The notes beneath the pieces were generated by a model. That model did no database searches, was not told the origin of the DNA, and saw nothing but the letters and a program-made list of their open reading frames with translations. The translations under genes were made by a program, and so were the position numbers. This document shows positions 1 through 6,709 of a stretch of DNA of 13,331 nt, in pieces. Position 1 is the stretch's first letter. Every line of letters begins with the position of its first letter. Origin of the DNA: Zavarzinia sp. (lineage in GTDB: Bacteria; Pseudomonadota; Alphaproteobacteria; Zavarziniales; Zavarziniaceae); NCBI GenBank assembly GCA_028694545.1, contig JAQVKV010000011.1, positions 1 through 13,331 on the forward strand, written 5' to 3'.

Positions 1-148
1 GGGCGAGCTTGCCCGCCTCTTCCACCACCTGCTTGATTACTTCCGGGGTGGCGTGTTCGTAAAGCTCGTACCCCGAGATGTCCTGCAGGCGGCCAATGGT
101 CTCCAGCGTGAACATCAGCTCGCGCGAGGGGGCGGAATAGACGGTCAT
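1..148 (-). CDS. Acyl-CoA dehydrogenase, N-terminal fragment (cut by window edge)
   Basis: Read from the ATG at 148 downward, the first 49 codons begin MTVYSAPSRELMFTLE and continue with a helical segment ending EVIKQVVEEAGKLA. This resembles the short N-terminal segment that precedes the acyl-CoA dehydrogenase N domain in many alphaproteobacterial paralogues (typically M-x-x-Y-x-A-P-x-R-D/E-x-x-F). The family are flavin enzymes that introduce the alpha-beta double bond into acyl-CoA thioesters in the cytoplasm. A GGAGAG Shine-Dalgarno about 8 bases upstream supports this start. The gene is divergent from the Sua5 gene. No catalytic or FAD-binding residues fall inside the window, so the family call rests on the N-terminus alone. 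Confidence 0.72.
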   Translation of the reverse strand, partial: MTVYSAPSRELMFTLETIGRLQDISGYELYEHATPEVIKQVVEEAGKLA

Positions 149-166
149 AGGGTCAGCTCTCCGGAT

Positions 167-195
167 TATTCTCTTGTGAAGTCTGTATTCTCTTG
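167..195. repeat. Tandem direct repeat TATTCTCTTG x2 in divergent spacer
   Basis: The 10-mer TATTCTCTTG occurs at 167-176 and again, identically, at 186-195. The start-to-start distance is 19 bp, close to two helical turns. It lies in the short spacer between the divergent acyl-CoA dehydrogenase and Sua5 genes and is more AT-rich than its surroundings. Tandem direct repeats at this spacing are compatible with a dimeric response-regulator-type operator, but no specific regulator is recognised. It could also be promoter sequence of the minus-strand gene. Confidence 0.4.
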
Positions 196-258
196 GGGCC
201 TGCGGCCTTTGACGGTGAGCCGCGATATGCTAAGGCCTGTGCAATCATGGAAGCCGAC

Positions 259-1242
259 ATGACGCCGCAGACCATGGCGCCCATCATGCCCCCAGTGGCC
301 GAGACCATTGCGCAAGCAGGCCACTTACTCAAGAGTGGTTTTCTGGTCGGCCTGCCGACCGAGACGGTTTACGGATTGGCCGGCGACGCGACGTCCGATC
401 AAGCCGTCGCGCGCATCTTCGCGGCCAAGGGCCGGCCCAGCTTCAACCCCCTGATCGCCCATGTCGCGGACCCCGCCGAAGCCACCCGCCTGGCCGAGGT
501 CTCGCCCTTGGCCGCGCGACTTATCGCGGCTTTCTGGCCCGGGCCGCTCACCCTCGTGCTGCCGCGCCGGGCCGATTGCCCGGTCTCCCTGCTCGCCTCC
601 GCCGGGCTGGACACGATCGCCTTGCGCTGCCCCGCCCATCCGGTCGCCCGCGCCGTGATCCGCGCCGCCGGCGTGCCCCTGGCAGCCCCCAGCGCCAATC
701 CCTCGGGCCGCCTCAGCCCCACCACCGCCCGCGATGTCGCCGAGGCGTTCCCGGCGGAGAAGGTCGCCCTGGTGGTGGACGGGGGCGAGACCCCGGTGGG
801 TGTCGAATCGACCATCGTCGGCCTGTTCGGCGAGAAGGCCGTGATGCTGCGCCCCGGCGGCCTCGCCCGTGGTGCGATCGAGGCGGTGACCGGCCCGCTT
901 GGCGATGCCGGCGACGATCATGATGCCCCGCAGAGCCCGGGGCGCCTGCTGTCCCATTATGCGCCGGGCCTGCCCGTCCGACTGGACGCGACAAGGGTCG
1001 GGCCCGACGAAGCCCTGCTCGCCTTCGGCGCGGAGGTCCCGCCGGGGGCCTTCGCGGTCGAAAACCTCTCGCCTGAAGGGGATCTGACCGCCGCAGCCGC
1101 CCATCTCTTCGCGATGCTGCGCCGGCTGGACCGTTCGGGGGCGAAGGGAATCGCCGTCATGCCCATCCCGGCCGAGGGCCTGGGCGAGGCGATCCGCGAC
1201 CGCCTGTCCCGCGCGGCGGCGCCAAGGGGGGAAGCGGCATGA
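259..1242 (+). CDS. L-threonylcarbamoyladenylate synthase, Sua5 type
   Basis: Makes threonylcarbamoyl-AMP from threonine, bicarbonate and ATP, the first step of t6A formation at position 37 of ANN-decoding tRNAs. From the ATG at 259 the protein has 327 residues, the long Sua5 form rather than the short TsaC form. The YrdC domain shows PTETVYGLAGDAT (33-45), KGRPSFNPL (57-65) and SANPSGR from Ser145. It is followed by the linker motif SHYAPGLP and a C-terminal Sua5 domain. The start at 259 is preceded by GGAAG at good spacing. ATG 247, and ATGs at 274 and 286, are alternatives. It ends with an ATGA overlap onto a small open frame in a repeat element and probably opens a plus-strand operon. Confidence 0.93.
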   Translation: MTPQTMAPIMPPVAETIAQAGHLLKSGFLVGLPTETVYGLAGDATSDQAVARIFAAKGRPSFNPLIAHVADPAEATRLAEVSPLAARLIAAFWPGPLTLVLPRRADCPVSLLASAGLDTIALRCPAHPVARAVIRAAGVPLAAPSANPSGRLSPTTARDVAEAFPAEKVALVVDGGETPVGVESTIVGLFGEKAVMLRPGGLARGAIEAVTGPLGDAGDDHDAPQSPGRLLSHYAPGLPVRLDATRVGPDEALLAFGAEVPPGAFAVENLSPEGDLTAAAAHLFAMLRRLDRSGAKGIAVMPIPAEGLGEAIRDRLSRAAAPRGEAA

Positions 1243-1400
1243 AGGAACAGGTCGGCTCCGGCATCAAAGCCCCTCGCCCCTTCGGGGAGAGGGGTTGGGG
1301 TGAGGGGCGAAACACCGCCGCCCCCGCCTTTCCTGAAACCGCCCCCCTCACCCCAGCCCTCTCCCCCCTGCGGGGGGTGAGGGAGAAGGCCCTCGCATGA
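1239..1400 (+). CDS. Possible 53-residue ORF embedded in a repeat element
   Basis: An open frame starts at ATG 1239, overlapping the Sua5 stop (ATGA). It ends at TGA 1398-1400, overlapping the ATG of the next gene (ATGA again). It has a strong purine-rich site (AAGGGGGGAAG) before its start. The product would be basic and proline/glycine-rich (starts MKEQVGSGIKAPRPFGERG) with no recognised domain. Most of it is translated inverted-repeat sequence, of the class whose translations (PLSPKGRG-like strings) appear as spurious hypothetical proteins in many proteobacterial genomes. I favour a passive or translation-coupling role over a functional protein. Confidence 0.3.
   Translation: MKEQVGSGIKAPRPFGERGWGEGRNTAAPAFPETAPLTPALSPLRGVREKALA
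1270..1383. repeat. Inverted pair of GC-rich palindromic repeat units
   Basis: Unit 1 (1270-1307) and unit 2 (1344-1383) are reverse complements of one another with a few differences, separated by about 36 bp. Each unit is itself partly palindromic. Unit 1 can fold CCCCTC-G-CCCC-TTC-GGGG-A-GAGGGG (1270-1294). Unit 2 can fold CCCTC-T-CCCCCC-TGC-GGGGGG-T-GAGGG (1357-1383). The sequence class CCCCTCACCCC...CTCTCCCC...GGGG is a familiar dispersed intergenic repeat in GC-rich proteobacteria. In RNA the whole block could form either two local hairpins or one stem of nearly 40 bp. The end of unit 2 touches the Shine-Dalgarno of the following gene. Confidence 0.88.
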
Positions 1401-2806
1401 TTGTCGATCTCCGCGACCGCCTCCATGCCCTCCTCGGCCCCGCCGGCCTGATCGAGGATGCGGACACCATCGCGCCCCGGCTGCGTGACCACCGGGGCCG
1501 CTATGTCGGACGCAGTCGCTTCGTCATCCGCCCCGCGAACACGGAACAGCTCGCCGCCGCCATGACCCTGCTCTACGAGGAGGGCGTTCCCATGGTGCCC
1601 CAGGGCGGCAATACCGGCCTCGTCGGTGGCGCCACGCCGCATGAGACGGGGGACGAGGTGCTGATCCTGACCGACCGCATGCGGTCGATCCGCGCGGTCG
1701 ATCCGGCGGGCGACACGATCACGGTCGAGGCCGGCTGCCCCCTCGCCGAGGTTCAGGCGGCGGCCGAAGCCGTGGACCGGCTCTATCCCGTCTCGCTGGC
1801 GTCCGAGGGCAGTTGCACCATCGGCGGCAATCTGTCGACCAACGCCGGCGGCGTGCAGGTGCTGCGCTATGGCAATACGCGGGAACAGGTGCTGGGGCTC
1901 GAGGTCGTGCTGCCGGACGGGCGCGTCTGGCACGGGCTGCGGGCGCTGCGCAAGGACAACACGGGCTACGATCTCAAGCAGCTCTTCGTCGGGGCGGAAG
2001 GCACGCTCGGCGTTATCACCGCCGCCGTCCTGCGGCTGCATCCGAGGCCGCGCGGGCGGGCCGTCGCCTTTTGCGCCGTCGCCGGGGTCGCCGCCGCCGT
2101 CACCCTGCTGGAACGCCTGCGCGGCGTGGCGGGGGAGACGCTGACCGCCTTCGAGCTGGTGCCGGAACTGGGCCTTGGCTTCGTGCTCGCCCATATGCCG
2201 GGGCGGCGCCGGCCGCTCGGCACGGTCTCGCCCTGGTATGTGCTGGCCGAGGTCGCCTCTCAGGGCGAGGACCAGCGCGACGTGATGGAAGCGGCACTGG
2301 CCGCCGCGATCGAGGACGGGCTGGTACAGGACGCCACCATCGCCGCCTCGGAAGCACAGGCCCAGGCCCTCTGGGCCCTGCGCGAGGACATGTCGGACGC
2401 CCAGCGCCCCGAGGGCGCCAGCCTGAAGCACGATGTCTCGATCCCCGTGCCCCTGATTGCCCGCTTCGTCGAGGTCGCGTCCGCCGCCGTGCACGCCCGC
2501 GATCCCGGCGTGCGCATCTGCTGCTTCGGCCACGTCGGCGACGGCAACCTGCACTTCAACCTGAGCCAGCCGGTGGGTATCCCGGCCGCCGACTTCATGG
2601 CGCGGACCGGCGAATTCGCGCAACTTGTACACGACATCGTCCATGCGCATCATGGCTCGATCTCGGCCGAACACGGCCTCGGCCGGCTCAAGGTCGAGGA
2701 AATCACCCGTTATCACGATCAGGTCGAACGCGACCTCAAGCACCGCATCAAGACGGCGCTGGACCCGAAGGGGCTGATGAACCCGGGCAAGGTGGTCAAG
2801 CAATAA
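1397..2806 (+). CDS. FAD-binding oxidoreductase, D-2-hydroxyglutarate/D-lactate dehydrogenase type
   Basis: A 469-residue flavoprotein of the PCMH/vanillyl-alcohol oxidase fold that oxidises D-2-hydroxyacids. FAD-binding motifs are PQGGNTGLVGG (68-78), then CTIGGNLSTNAGG and KDNTGYDLKQLFVGAEGTLG. The C-terminal FAD-oxidase cap has GHVGDGNLHFN (378-388) and SAEHGLG, closing with LDPKGLMNPGKVV. His379, His386 and Glu425 match the divalent-metal triad known in D2HGDH/DLD-type enzymes, so it is probably metal-dependent. The substrate is not fixed: D-2-hydroxyglutarate and D-lactate are both plausible, and glycolate (GlcD) is less so because no GlcE/GlcF partners are adjacent. Its ribosome site (GAAGG, 1385-1389) lies directly after a repeat hairpin. 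Confidence 0.9.
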   Translation: MIVDLRDRLHALLGPAGLIEDADTIAPRLRDHRGRYVGRSRFVIRPANTEQLAAAMTLLYEEGVPMVPQGGNTGLVGGATPHETGDEVLILTDRMRSIRAVDPAGDTITVEAGCPLAEVQAAAEAVDRLYPVSLASEGSCTIGGNLSTNAGGVQVLRYGNTREQVLGLEVVLPDGRVWHGLRALRKDNTGYDLKQLFVGAEGTLGVITAAVLRLHPRPRGRAVAFCAVAGVAAAVTLLERLRGVAGETLTAFELVPELGLGFVLAHMPGRRRPLGTVSPWYVLAEVASQGEDQRDVMEAALAAAIEDGLVQDATIAASEAQAQALWALREDMSDAQRPEGASLKHDVSIPVPLIARFVEVASAAVHARDPGVRICCFGHVGDGNLHFNLSQPVGIPAADFMARTGEFAQLVHDIVHAHHGSISAEHGLGRLKVEEITRYHDQVERDLKHRIKTALDPKGLMNPGKVVKQ

Positions 2807-2831
2807 GATAAAGCCATAGGGGAGAGGCAAC

Positions 2832-3821
2832 ATGCCAACGGCATTCGTCACGGGGGCGACCGGCTTCGTCGGCATCAATCTGGTCGATGAATTGCTCGCG
2901 CGGGACTGGCAGGTTACCTGCCTCGCGCGGGCGGGGTCGAACACGCATTACCTTGGTCGCCGCGACGTGAAGATCGTCGAGGGCAGCATCACCGAGATCG
3001 GATCGCTGCGCGCTGGCATGCCGGAAAAGGTGGACGCCGTCTTCCATGTCGCGGGCGACACCAACATGTGGTCGCGCCGGAATGCGCGGCAGACGGCGAC
3101 CAATGTGACCGGCACCGAGAACATGTGCGCGGTCGCGCTCGAGAAGGGCGCGAAGCGTTTCATCCACACATCGACCATCGCCGCCTGGGGCCTGGTCGAC
3201 GGCCCCATCACAGAGGAGACGCCCCAGAAGGGTGGCCAGTCCTGGATCAACTACCAGAAGTCCAAATACCTGGGCGAACAGGCAGTGAAACAGGCGACGA
3301 AACGCGGGCTGGACGCGGTGATCATGAACCCGGGCGCCATCGTCGGCGCGCAGGACAGCCACACCTGGGCCCGCCTCTTCCTCATGGTGGCGCAGGACGA
3401 ATTGCCCGGCATCCCGCCCGGCTCCATGTCGTTCACCCATGTCGGGGAAGTGGTGAAGGCCCATATCGCCGCGGTCGAGCAAGGCCGCACGGGCGAGAAC
3501 TATCTCCTCGGCGGGACCGAGGCAAGCATGCGCGAATTCGTCACCACGATCGGCAGGCACCTGGGCAAGACCAGGCTGCCGCCCGTCGTACCGCTGGGCG
3601 CCCTGAGGATCATCGCCCGCTTCTACGCCCTCCGCGCGGCGATCACCGGCCAGGAACCCTCGGTGACGCCGGAGATCGCGGCCATGGCCGCCAAGGTCAA
3701 CCCCTGCCCCAGCAGGCGCGCGCAGGACGAACTGGGTTACCGTTCCCTGCCCCTCGACCAGATGGTGGGCGATTGCGCCGACTGGCTGATCGCCCAGGGC
3801 TACATCGAGAGACTACATTGA
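2832..3821 (+). CDS. Extended SDR, NAD(P)-dependent epimerase/dehydratase or dihydroflavonol-reductase-like
   Basis: A 329-residue extended short-chain dehydrogenase. The Rossmann glycine motif is TGATGFVG (7-14). The end of beta-2 reads CLAR (Arg33), which favours NADP. The family catalytic residues are present: Ser114-Thr115 in HTSTIAAWG and Tyr141-x3-Lys145 in YQKSK. NPGAIVG and a C-terminal substrate lobe follow. The family reduces or epimerises hydroxylated small molecules, nucleotide sugars or steroid-like ketones, and the substrate cannot be told here. A GGGGAGAGG site lies 5-7 bases before the ATG. It sits 25 bp after the FAD dehydrogenase and overlaps the acetyltransferase by four bases, so co-transcription is likely. 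Confidence 0.88.
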   Translation: MPTAFVTGATGFVGINLVDELLARDWQVTCLARAGSNTHYLGRRDVKIVEGSITEIGSLRAGMPEKVDAVFHVAGDTNMWSRRNARQTATNVTGTENMCAVALEKGAKRFIHTSTIAAWGLVDGPITEETPQKGGQSWINYQKSKYLGEQAVKQATKRGLDAVIMNPGAIVGAQDSHTWARLFLMVAQDELPGIPPGSMSFTHVGEVVKAHIAAVEQGRTGENYLLGGTEASMREFVTTIGRHLGKTRLPPVVPLGALRIIARFYALRAAITGQEPSVTPEIAAMAAKVNPCPSRRAQDELGYRSLPLDQMVGDCADWLIAQGYIERLH

Positions 3822-4267
3822 CCGTGACCGACGACATTACGATCCGCCCTGTCATCGACAAGGACCAGCGCGCACTGGTCGACCTCTGGCTCGCCTGCGA
3901 ATTGACCCGGCCATGGAACGACCCCCTCGACGACATCACCCGCGCCCGCGCCTCGGCGGAAGCCGAGATCCTGGTGGCGGCGGCGGCGGACGGCGCGCTT
4001 GCCGGCAGCGTCATGGTCGGGCACGAGGGGCACCGGGCCTGGATGTATTATCTCGCCGTTTCGCCCGCGCTGCAGGGCCGGGGCCTCGGCAAGCGGCTGG
4101 TGCGCGCGGCGGAAGTCTGGGCCGCCGCCTGCGGCATGCCGAAGATGCACCTGCTGATCCGGCCGGAGAACGACAGGGTCCGCGCCTTCTACGAATCGAT
4201 CGGCTATGGCGAGCAGAAGCGGGTGATGATGGCCCGCTGGCTGGACGGGCGCCCGCTCGGCGACTGA
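3818..4267 (+). CDS. ypeA: GNAT family acetyltransferase, YpeA-like
   Basis: About 149 residues with a single GNAT domain. The segment LWLACELTRPWNDPLDDI closely follows E. coli YpeA (LWERCDLLRPWNDPEMDI). The middle has MVGHEGHRAWMYYLAVSPALQ. The acetyl-CoA pyrophosphate loop is QGRGLGKRL and the C-terminal part ends in the ENDRVRAFYESIGY motif. YpeA is annotated as an N-acetyltransferase of unknown acceptor. The start is ambiguous: TTG 3818 overlaps the previous stop (TTGA) and has GAGAG at 3807-3811 with a 6-base gap, while GTG 3824 is a better codon but farther from the site. The difference is two residues. Confidence 0.87.
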   Translation: MTVTDDITIRPVIDKDQRALVDLWLACELTRPWNDPLDDITRARASAEAEILVAAAADGALAGSVMVGHEGHRAWMYYLAVSPALQGRGLGKRLVRAAEVWAAACGMPKMHLLIRPENDRVRAFYESIGYGEQKRVMMARWLDGRPLGD

Positions 4268-4309
4268 GCGACAAACGAAACGACAAGAAGAAACGAGGGG
4301 AGAGAGACG

Positions 4310-5080
4310 ATGGCGTTCCAGCCGTTCGACCTGACGGGCAAGGTAGTGCTGGTGACCGGTGGCAACGGCGGCATCGGATTAGGCCTTGCCGAGGGCTGCG
4401 CCCGGGCCGGCGCCGATATCGCCCTCTGGGGCACCAACGCGGCAAAGAACGCGGCGGCCGTGGCACGCCTCGCGGCCCATGGCACCCGCGTCGCCGCCTT
4501 CGAGGTTTCGGTCGCGGACGAGGCCGCCGTCATCGACGGTTTCGCCCGCACGATCGATAGCTTCGGCCGCGTGGACACCTGTTTCGCCAATGCGGGCGTG
4601 GGCGGCATGGCGCCCTCCTTCATGGAGCTCCCGCTCGAGGAGTGGCGCAGGGTGATGGCGGTCAATCTCGACGGCGCCTTCCTCACCCTGCGAGAAGCCG
4701 CGCGTCACATGACGGCGCGGGGCGGTGGCGGCTCTCTCGTGGTCACGGCCTCGCTGGCCGGGATCGAAGGTGCCGCCCGGAACGAGCATTATGGCGCCAC
4801 CAAGGGCGGCGTCATCTCGATGATGCGGGCGATCGCCGCCGAACTCGGACGCGACGGCATCCGGTGCAACGCGATCCTGCCCGGCTGGATCGAGACCGAC
4901 ATGACGGAAGCGCTCTTCGCCTATCCGAAATTCCGGGAGAAGGTATTGCCGCGCGTCCCCGCGAGGCGCTGGGGCAAGCCCGAGGATTTCGCCGGCATCG
5001 CCGTCTATCTGGCGTCGGACGCCAGCGCCTTCCACACCGGCGATTGTCTGGTGCTGGACGGCGGCAACGCCATCTTCTGA
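4310..5080 (+). CDS. Classical SDR family oxidoreductase
   Basis: A 256-residue cytoplasmic NAD(P)-dependent oxidoreductase of usual family length. Cofactor motif TGGNGGIG lies at 16-23 and NAG at 94-96. The catalytic tetrad is complete: Asn119, Ser148, Tyr161 and Lys165 (YGATK). The PGWIETDM motif and the C-terminal LASDASAFHTGDCLVLDGG are typical. The substrate is unknown. A very purine-rich GAGGGGAGAGAG site precedes the ATG after a 42-bp A-rich spacer. The neighbouring extended SDR and hydrolase suggest the same catabolic or detoxifying unit, which is inference from position only. Confidence 0.92.
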   Translation: MAFQPFDLTGKVVLVTGGNGGIGLGLAEGCARAGADIALWGTNAAKNAAAVARLAAHGTRVAAFEVSVADEAAVIDGFARTIDSFGRVDTCFANAGVGGMAPSFMELPLEEWRRVMAVNLDGAFLTLREAARHMTARGGGGSLVVTASLAGIEGAARNEHYGATKGGVISMMRAIAAELGRDGIRCNAILPGWIETDMTEALFAYPKFREKVLPRVPARRWGKPEDFAGIAVYLASDASAFHTGDCLVLDGGNAIF

Positions 5081-5100
5081 TATTGCCCGCCTGAGCCGCC

Positions 5101-6081
5101 ATGACCGCCCGCCGCCTGGACCTGCCGCCGTTCCGCCCGCGCCCGCCATGGTTCGGCGGCTACCTGCAGACCGTGCGCAACGCCCTGATGAAGCCGGCGG
5201 TCGGTCAGGTGGCGGCCGCCTCGTCGCCCTTGCGCCTGCCGGTGCGTGATGGCACGGGGGACGTGCTGCATGCCATGCTCGATCTGCCGGCGCGAGTGCG
5301 GGAAGACCTGCCCCTCGTGTTGCTGGCCCATGGCGTTTCCGGCAGCGCCGAGAGCTATTACATGCGGGCGACGGCGGCGCGCCTGCTGCCGCTCGGTTAT
5401 CGGGTGCTGCGCCTGAACCTGCGCGGCGCCGGCCCCAGCCGGCCGGACTGCAGGCGTCACTACCACGGCGGGCGATCGGGCGACCTGCGGGATGCGATCG
5501 CAGCGCTGCCGTCGGGGTTGACCGCCCATGGCGTCGTCACCATCGGCTTCTCGCTGGGCGGCAATACGGTGCTGAAGCTGGTCGGCGAACAGGGGACGAC
5601 GGGTCCGGTCCGCGCGGCCGTCGCGGTCTGCGCGCCGATCGACCTGGGTGCCGCGACCCGCAACCTGAACCGCGGGCCCAACCGGCCGCTGCAATCCTAT
5701 CTGCTGAAGGGATTCAAGGCGGAATATGTCGCCCCGGGGGCGGAACTGACCGATCATTTGCGCGCCGCCGTCCATGCCGCCCGCAGCTTCGCCGAATTCG
5801 ACGAAACCGTCTCGGCCCCGCGCAACGGCGCCCCCGACGTCGCAACCTATTACGCCGAGAACAGCGCCAGGGCCTATCTGCCGGGGATCCGCGTGCCGAC
5901 CCTGGTGATCGCGGCGGAGGATGACCCCATCGTGCCCTTCGCGCCCTACGGCGCCGTCGACTGGCCGGCCATTCCCGACGCGATCCCGGCCTTCACCCGC
6001 AAGGGCGGCCATGTCGCCCACCATGGCGCGGGCGGCATCTGGTATCTGGATGCGATCGAGCGCTTCCTCGCGACGGTCTGA
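5101..6081 (+). CDS. YheT/EMB8-type alpha/beta hydrolase
   Basis: A 326-residue hydrolase of the COG0429 group. The N-terminus PPFRPRPPWFGGYLQTVRN matches the family hallmark (P-x-W-x-x-x-G-x-x-Q-T). The lipase-like elbow is GFSLGGN with nucleophile Ser151. The acid is Asp274 or Asp275 in AEDDPIVPF and the histidine is His304 in GGHVAHHG. LAHGVSGSAESYY carries the oxyanion region and NLRGAGPS follows. Family members are carboxylesterases of poorly defined substrate. It lies 20 bp after the SDR and has no clear Shine-Dalgarno, so it may depend on translation of the upstream genes. It ends three bases before the convergent nuclease-like gene. Confidence 0.88.
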   Translation: MTARRLDLPPFRPRPPWFGGYLQTVRNALMKPAVGQVAAASSPLRLPVRDGTGDVLHAMLDLPARVREDLPLVLLAHGVSGSAESYYMRATAARLLPLGYRVLRLNLRGAGPSRPDCRRHYHGGRSGDLRDAIAALPSGLTAHGVVTIGFSLGGNTVLKLVGEQGTTGPVRAAVAVCAPIDLGAATRNLNRGPNRPLQSYLLKGFKAEYVAPGAELTDHLRAAVHAARSFAEFDETVSAPRNGAPDVATYYAENSARAYLPGIRVPTLVIAAEDDPIVPFAPYGAVDWPAIPDAIPAFTRKGGHVAHHGAGGIWYLDAIERFLATV

Positions 6082-6084
6082 GGG

Positions 6085-6507
6085 TCAGACGCCCCAGCCC
6101 CTGACCCGCATCTGGGTGGCGACATCGCGATCGCCATAGCGGCAGTCCGCCAGCAGGCGACCGCCCGTGTCCCGGCCGCGCGCGGTACAGGAAATCTTCT
6201 GCCAGCCGACCAGCCGGCGCAGGTCCAGCGCCGCCGCCAGGCCGCAGTCCGTCCCGCCGGCGCAGGTCTCGCCGAGCGCCGGCACCGAAAGATCGGCGAT
6301 GCGGATCCGTTCGCCCATCAGGTCGATGGTGGCGCCGTCGACGACCGAGGCATAGCCATCGATGACCATCGGCGCAGGCGCCGCCGAGACACGGCCCACG
6401 CCGCCGCTGCCGATGCCGGCACCGCCGATCGCGAGGCCGAAGGGCAGGAGAAAGGCGGCCATCGCCTGCCCCGGTCGTTGGAGAATCTGCCCGATGAAAC
6501 GCGCCAT
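6085..6507 (-). CDS. Degenerate staphylococcal-nuclease-like (SNase/thermonuclease fold) exported protein
   Basis: 140 residues. A hydrophobic Ala/Gly-rich N-terminal stretch (about 15-43, AMAAFLLPFGLAIGG) suggests a signal peptide or membrane anchor, so the domain is probably periplasmic. The rest aligns without gaps to SNase-fold proteins: VVDGATIDL, RIRIADLSVPALGETC, then DTGGRLLADC and a C-terminal GWGV. Four cysteines (82, 88, 107, 122) would suit two disulphides. The positions of the nuclease metal acids are Ala59 (SNase Asp21), Ser74 (Asp40) and Ala77 (Glu43). The arginines equivalent to Arg35 and Arg87 (Arg69, Arg117) remain. It is probably not a nuclease and may bind a ligand or have a structural role. 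The chain stops just after the GW motif, shorter than most relatives. Confidence 0.75.
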   Translation of the reverse strand: MARFIGQILQRPGQAMAAFLLPFGLAIGGAGIGSGGVGRVSAAPAPMVIDGYASVVDGATIDLMGERIRIADLSVPALGETCAGGTDCGLAAALDLRRLVGWQKISCTARGRDTGGRLLADCRYGDRDVATQMRVRGWGV

Positions 6508-6628
6508 GATCGTGCCCCGCCTGATTTGTCACCAATATGGGCGCAAATCCTTAGGACTTTCTGAAGCCGGCGGCCCCGCCACATCCCGGCCGTTTTTCCA
6601 TGACAGCGTTCGACGCCGTGGCTAGCTT

Positions 6629-6664
6629 TTGGTCCGAAGCGCCGGGGATGGGGAGACGGACCAA
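6629..6664. promoter_or_regulatory. Perfect 8-bp inverted repeat upstream of the esterase
   Basis: TTGGTCCG at 6629-6636 is exactly reverse-complemented by CGGACCAA at 6657-6664, with a 20-base spacer. The pair lies 46 bp before the esterase ATG in the roughly 200-bp divergent spacer to the nuclease-like gene. It could be a two-site operator (about 28 bp centre to centre) or a stem-loop in the 5' leader. The rest of the spacer shows no clear promoter. Confidence 0.4.
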
Positions 6665-6709
6665 TCGGTCACCCCTGGCGCCGCAACGAATAGACGAATG
6701 GATGAAACC

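Noticed and set aside
209..231. TTGACG and TATGCT as a sigma-70 promoter for Sua5
   Set aside because: The spacer is only 11 bp, far below the usable range of about 16-18 bp.
325..1104. Long antisense open frame across the Sua5 gene
   Set aside because: It lies wholly opposite a clear family member, has low-complexity Gly/Arg/Gln-rich sequence and no motif; it is a by-product of high GC content.
1157..2944. 595-codon minus-strand open frame across the FAD dehydrogenase
   Set aside because: The plus-strand FAD enzyme has all its family motifs. The antisense translation is a His/Arg/Gly/Asp-rich shadow, and its N-terminal part is repeat sequence.
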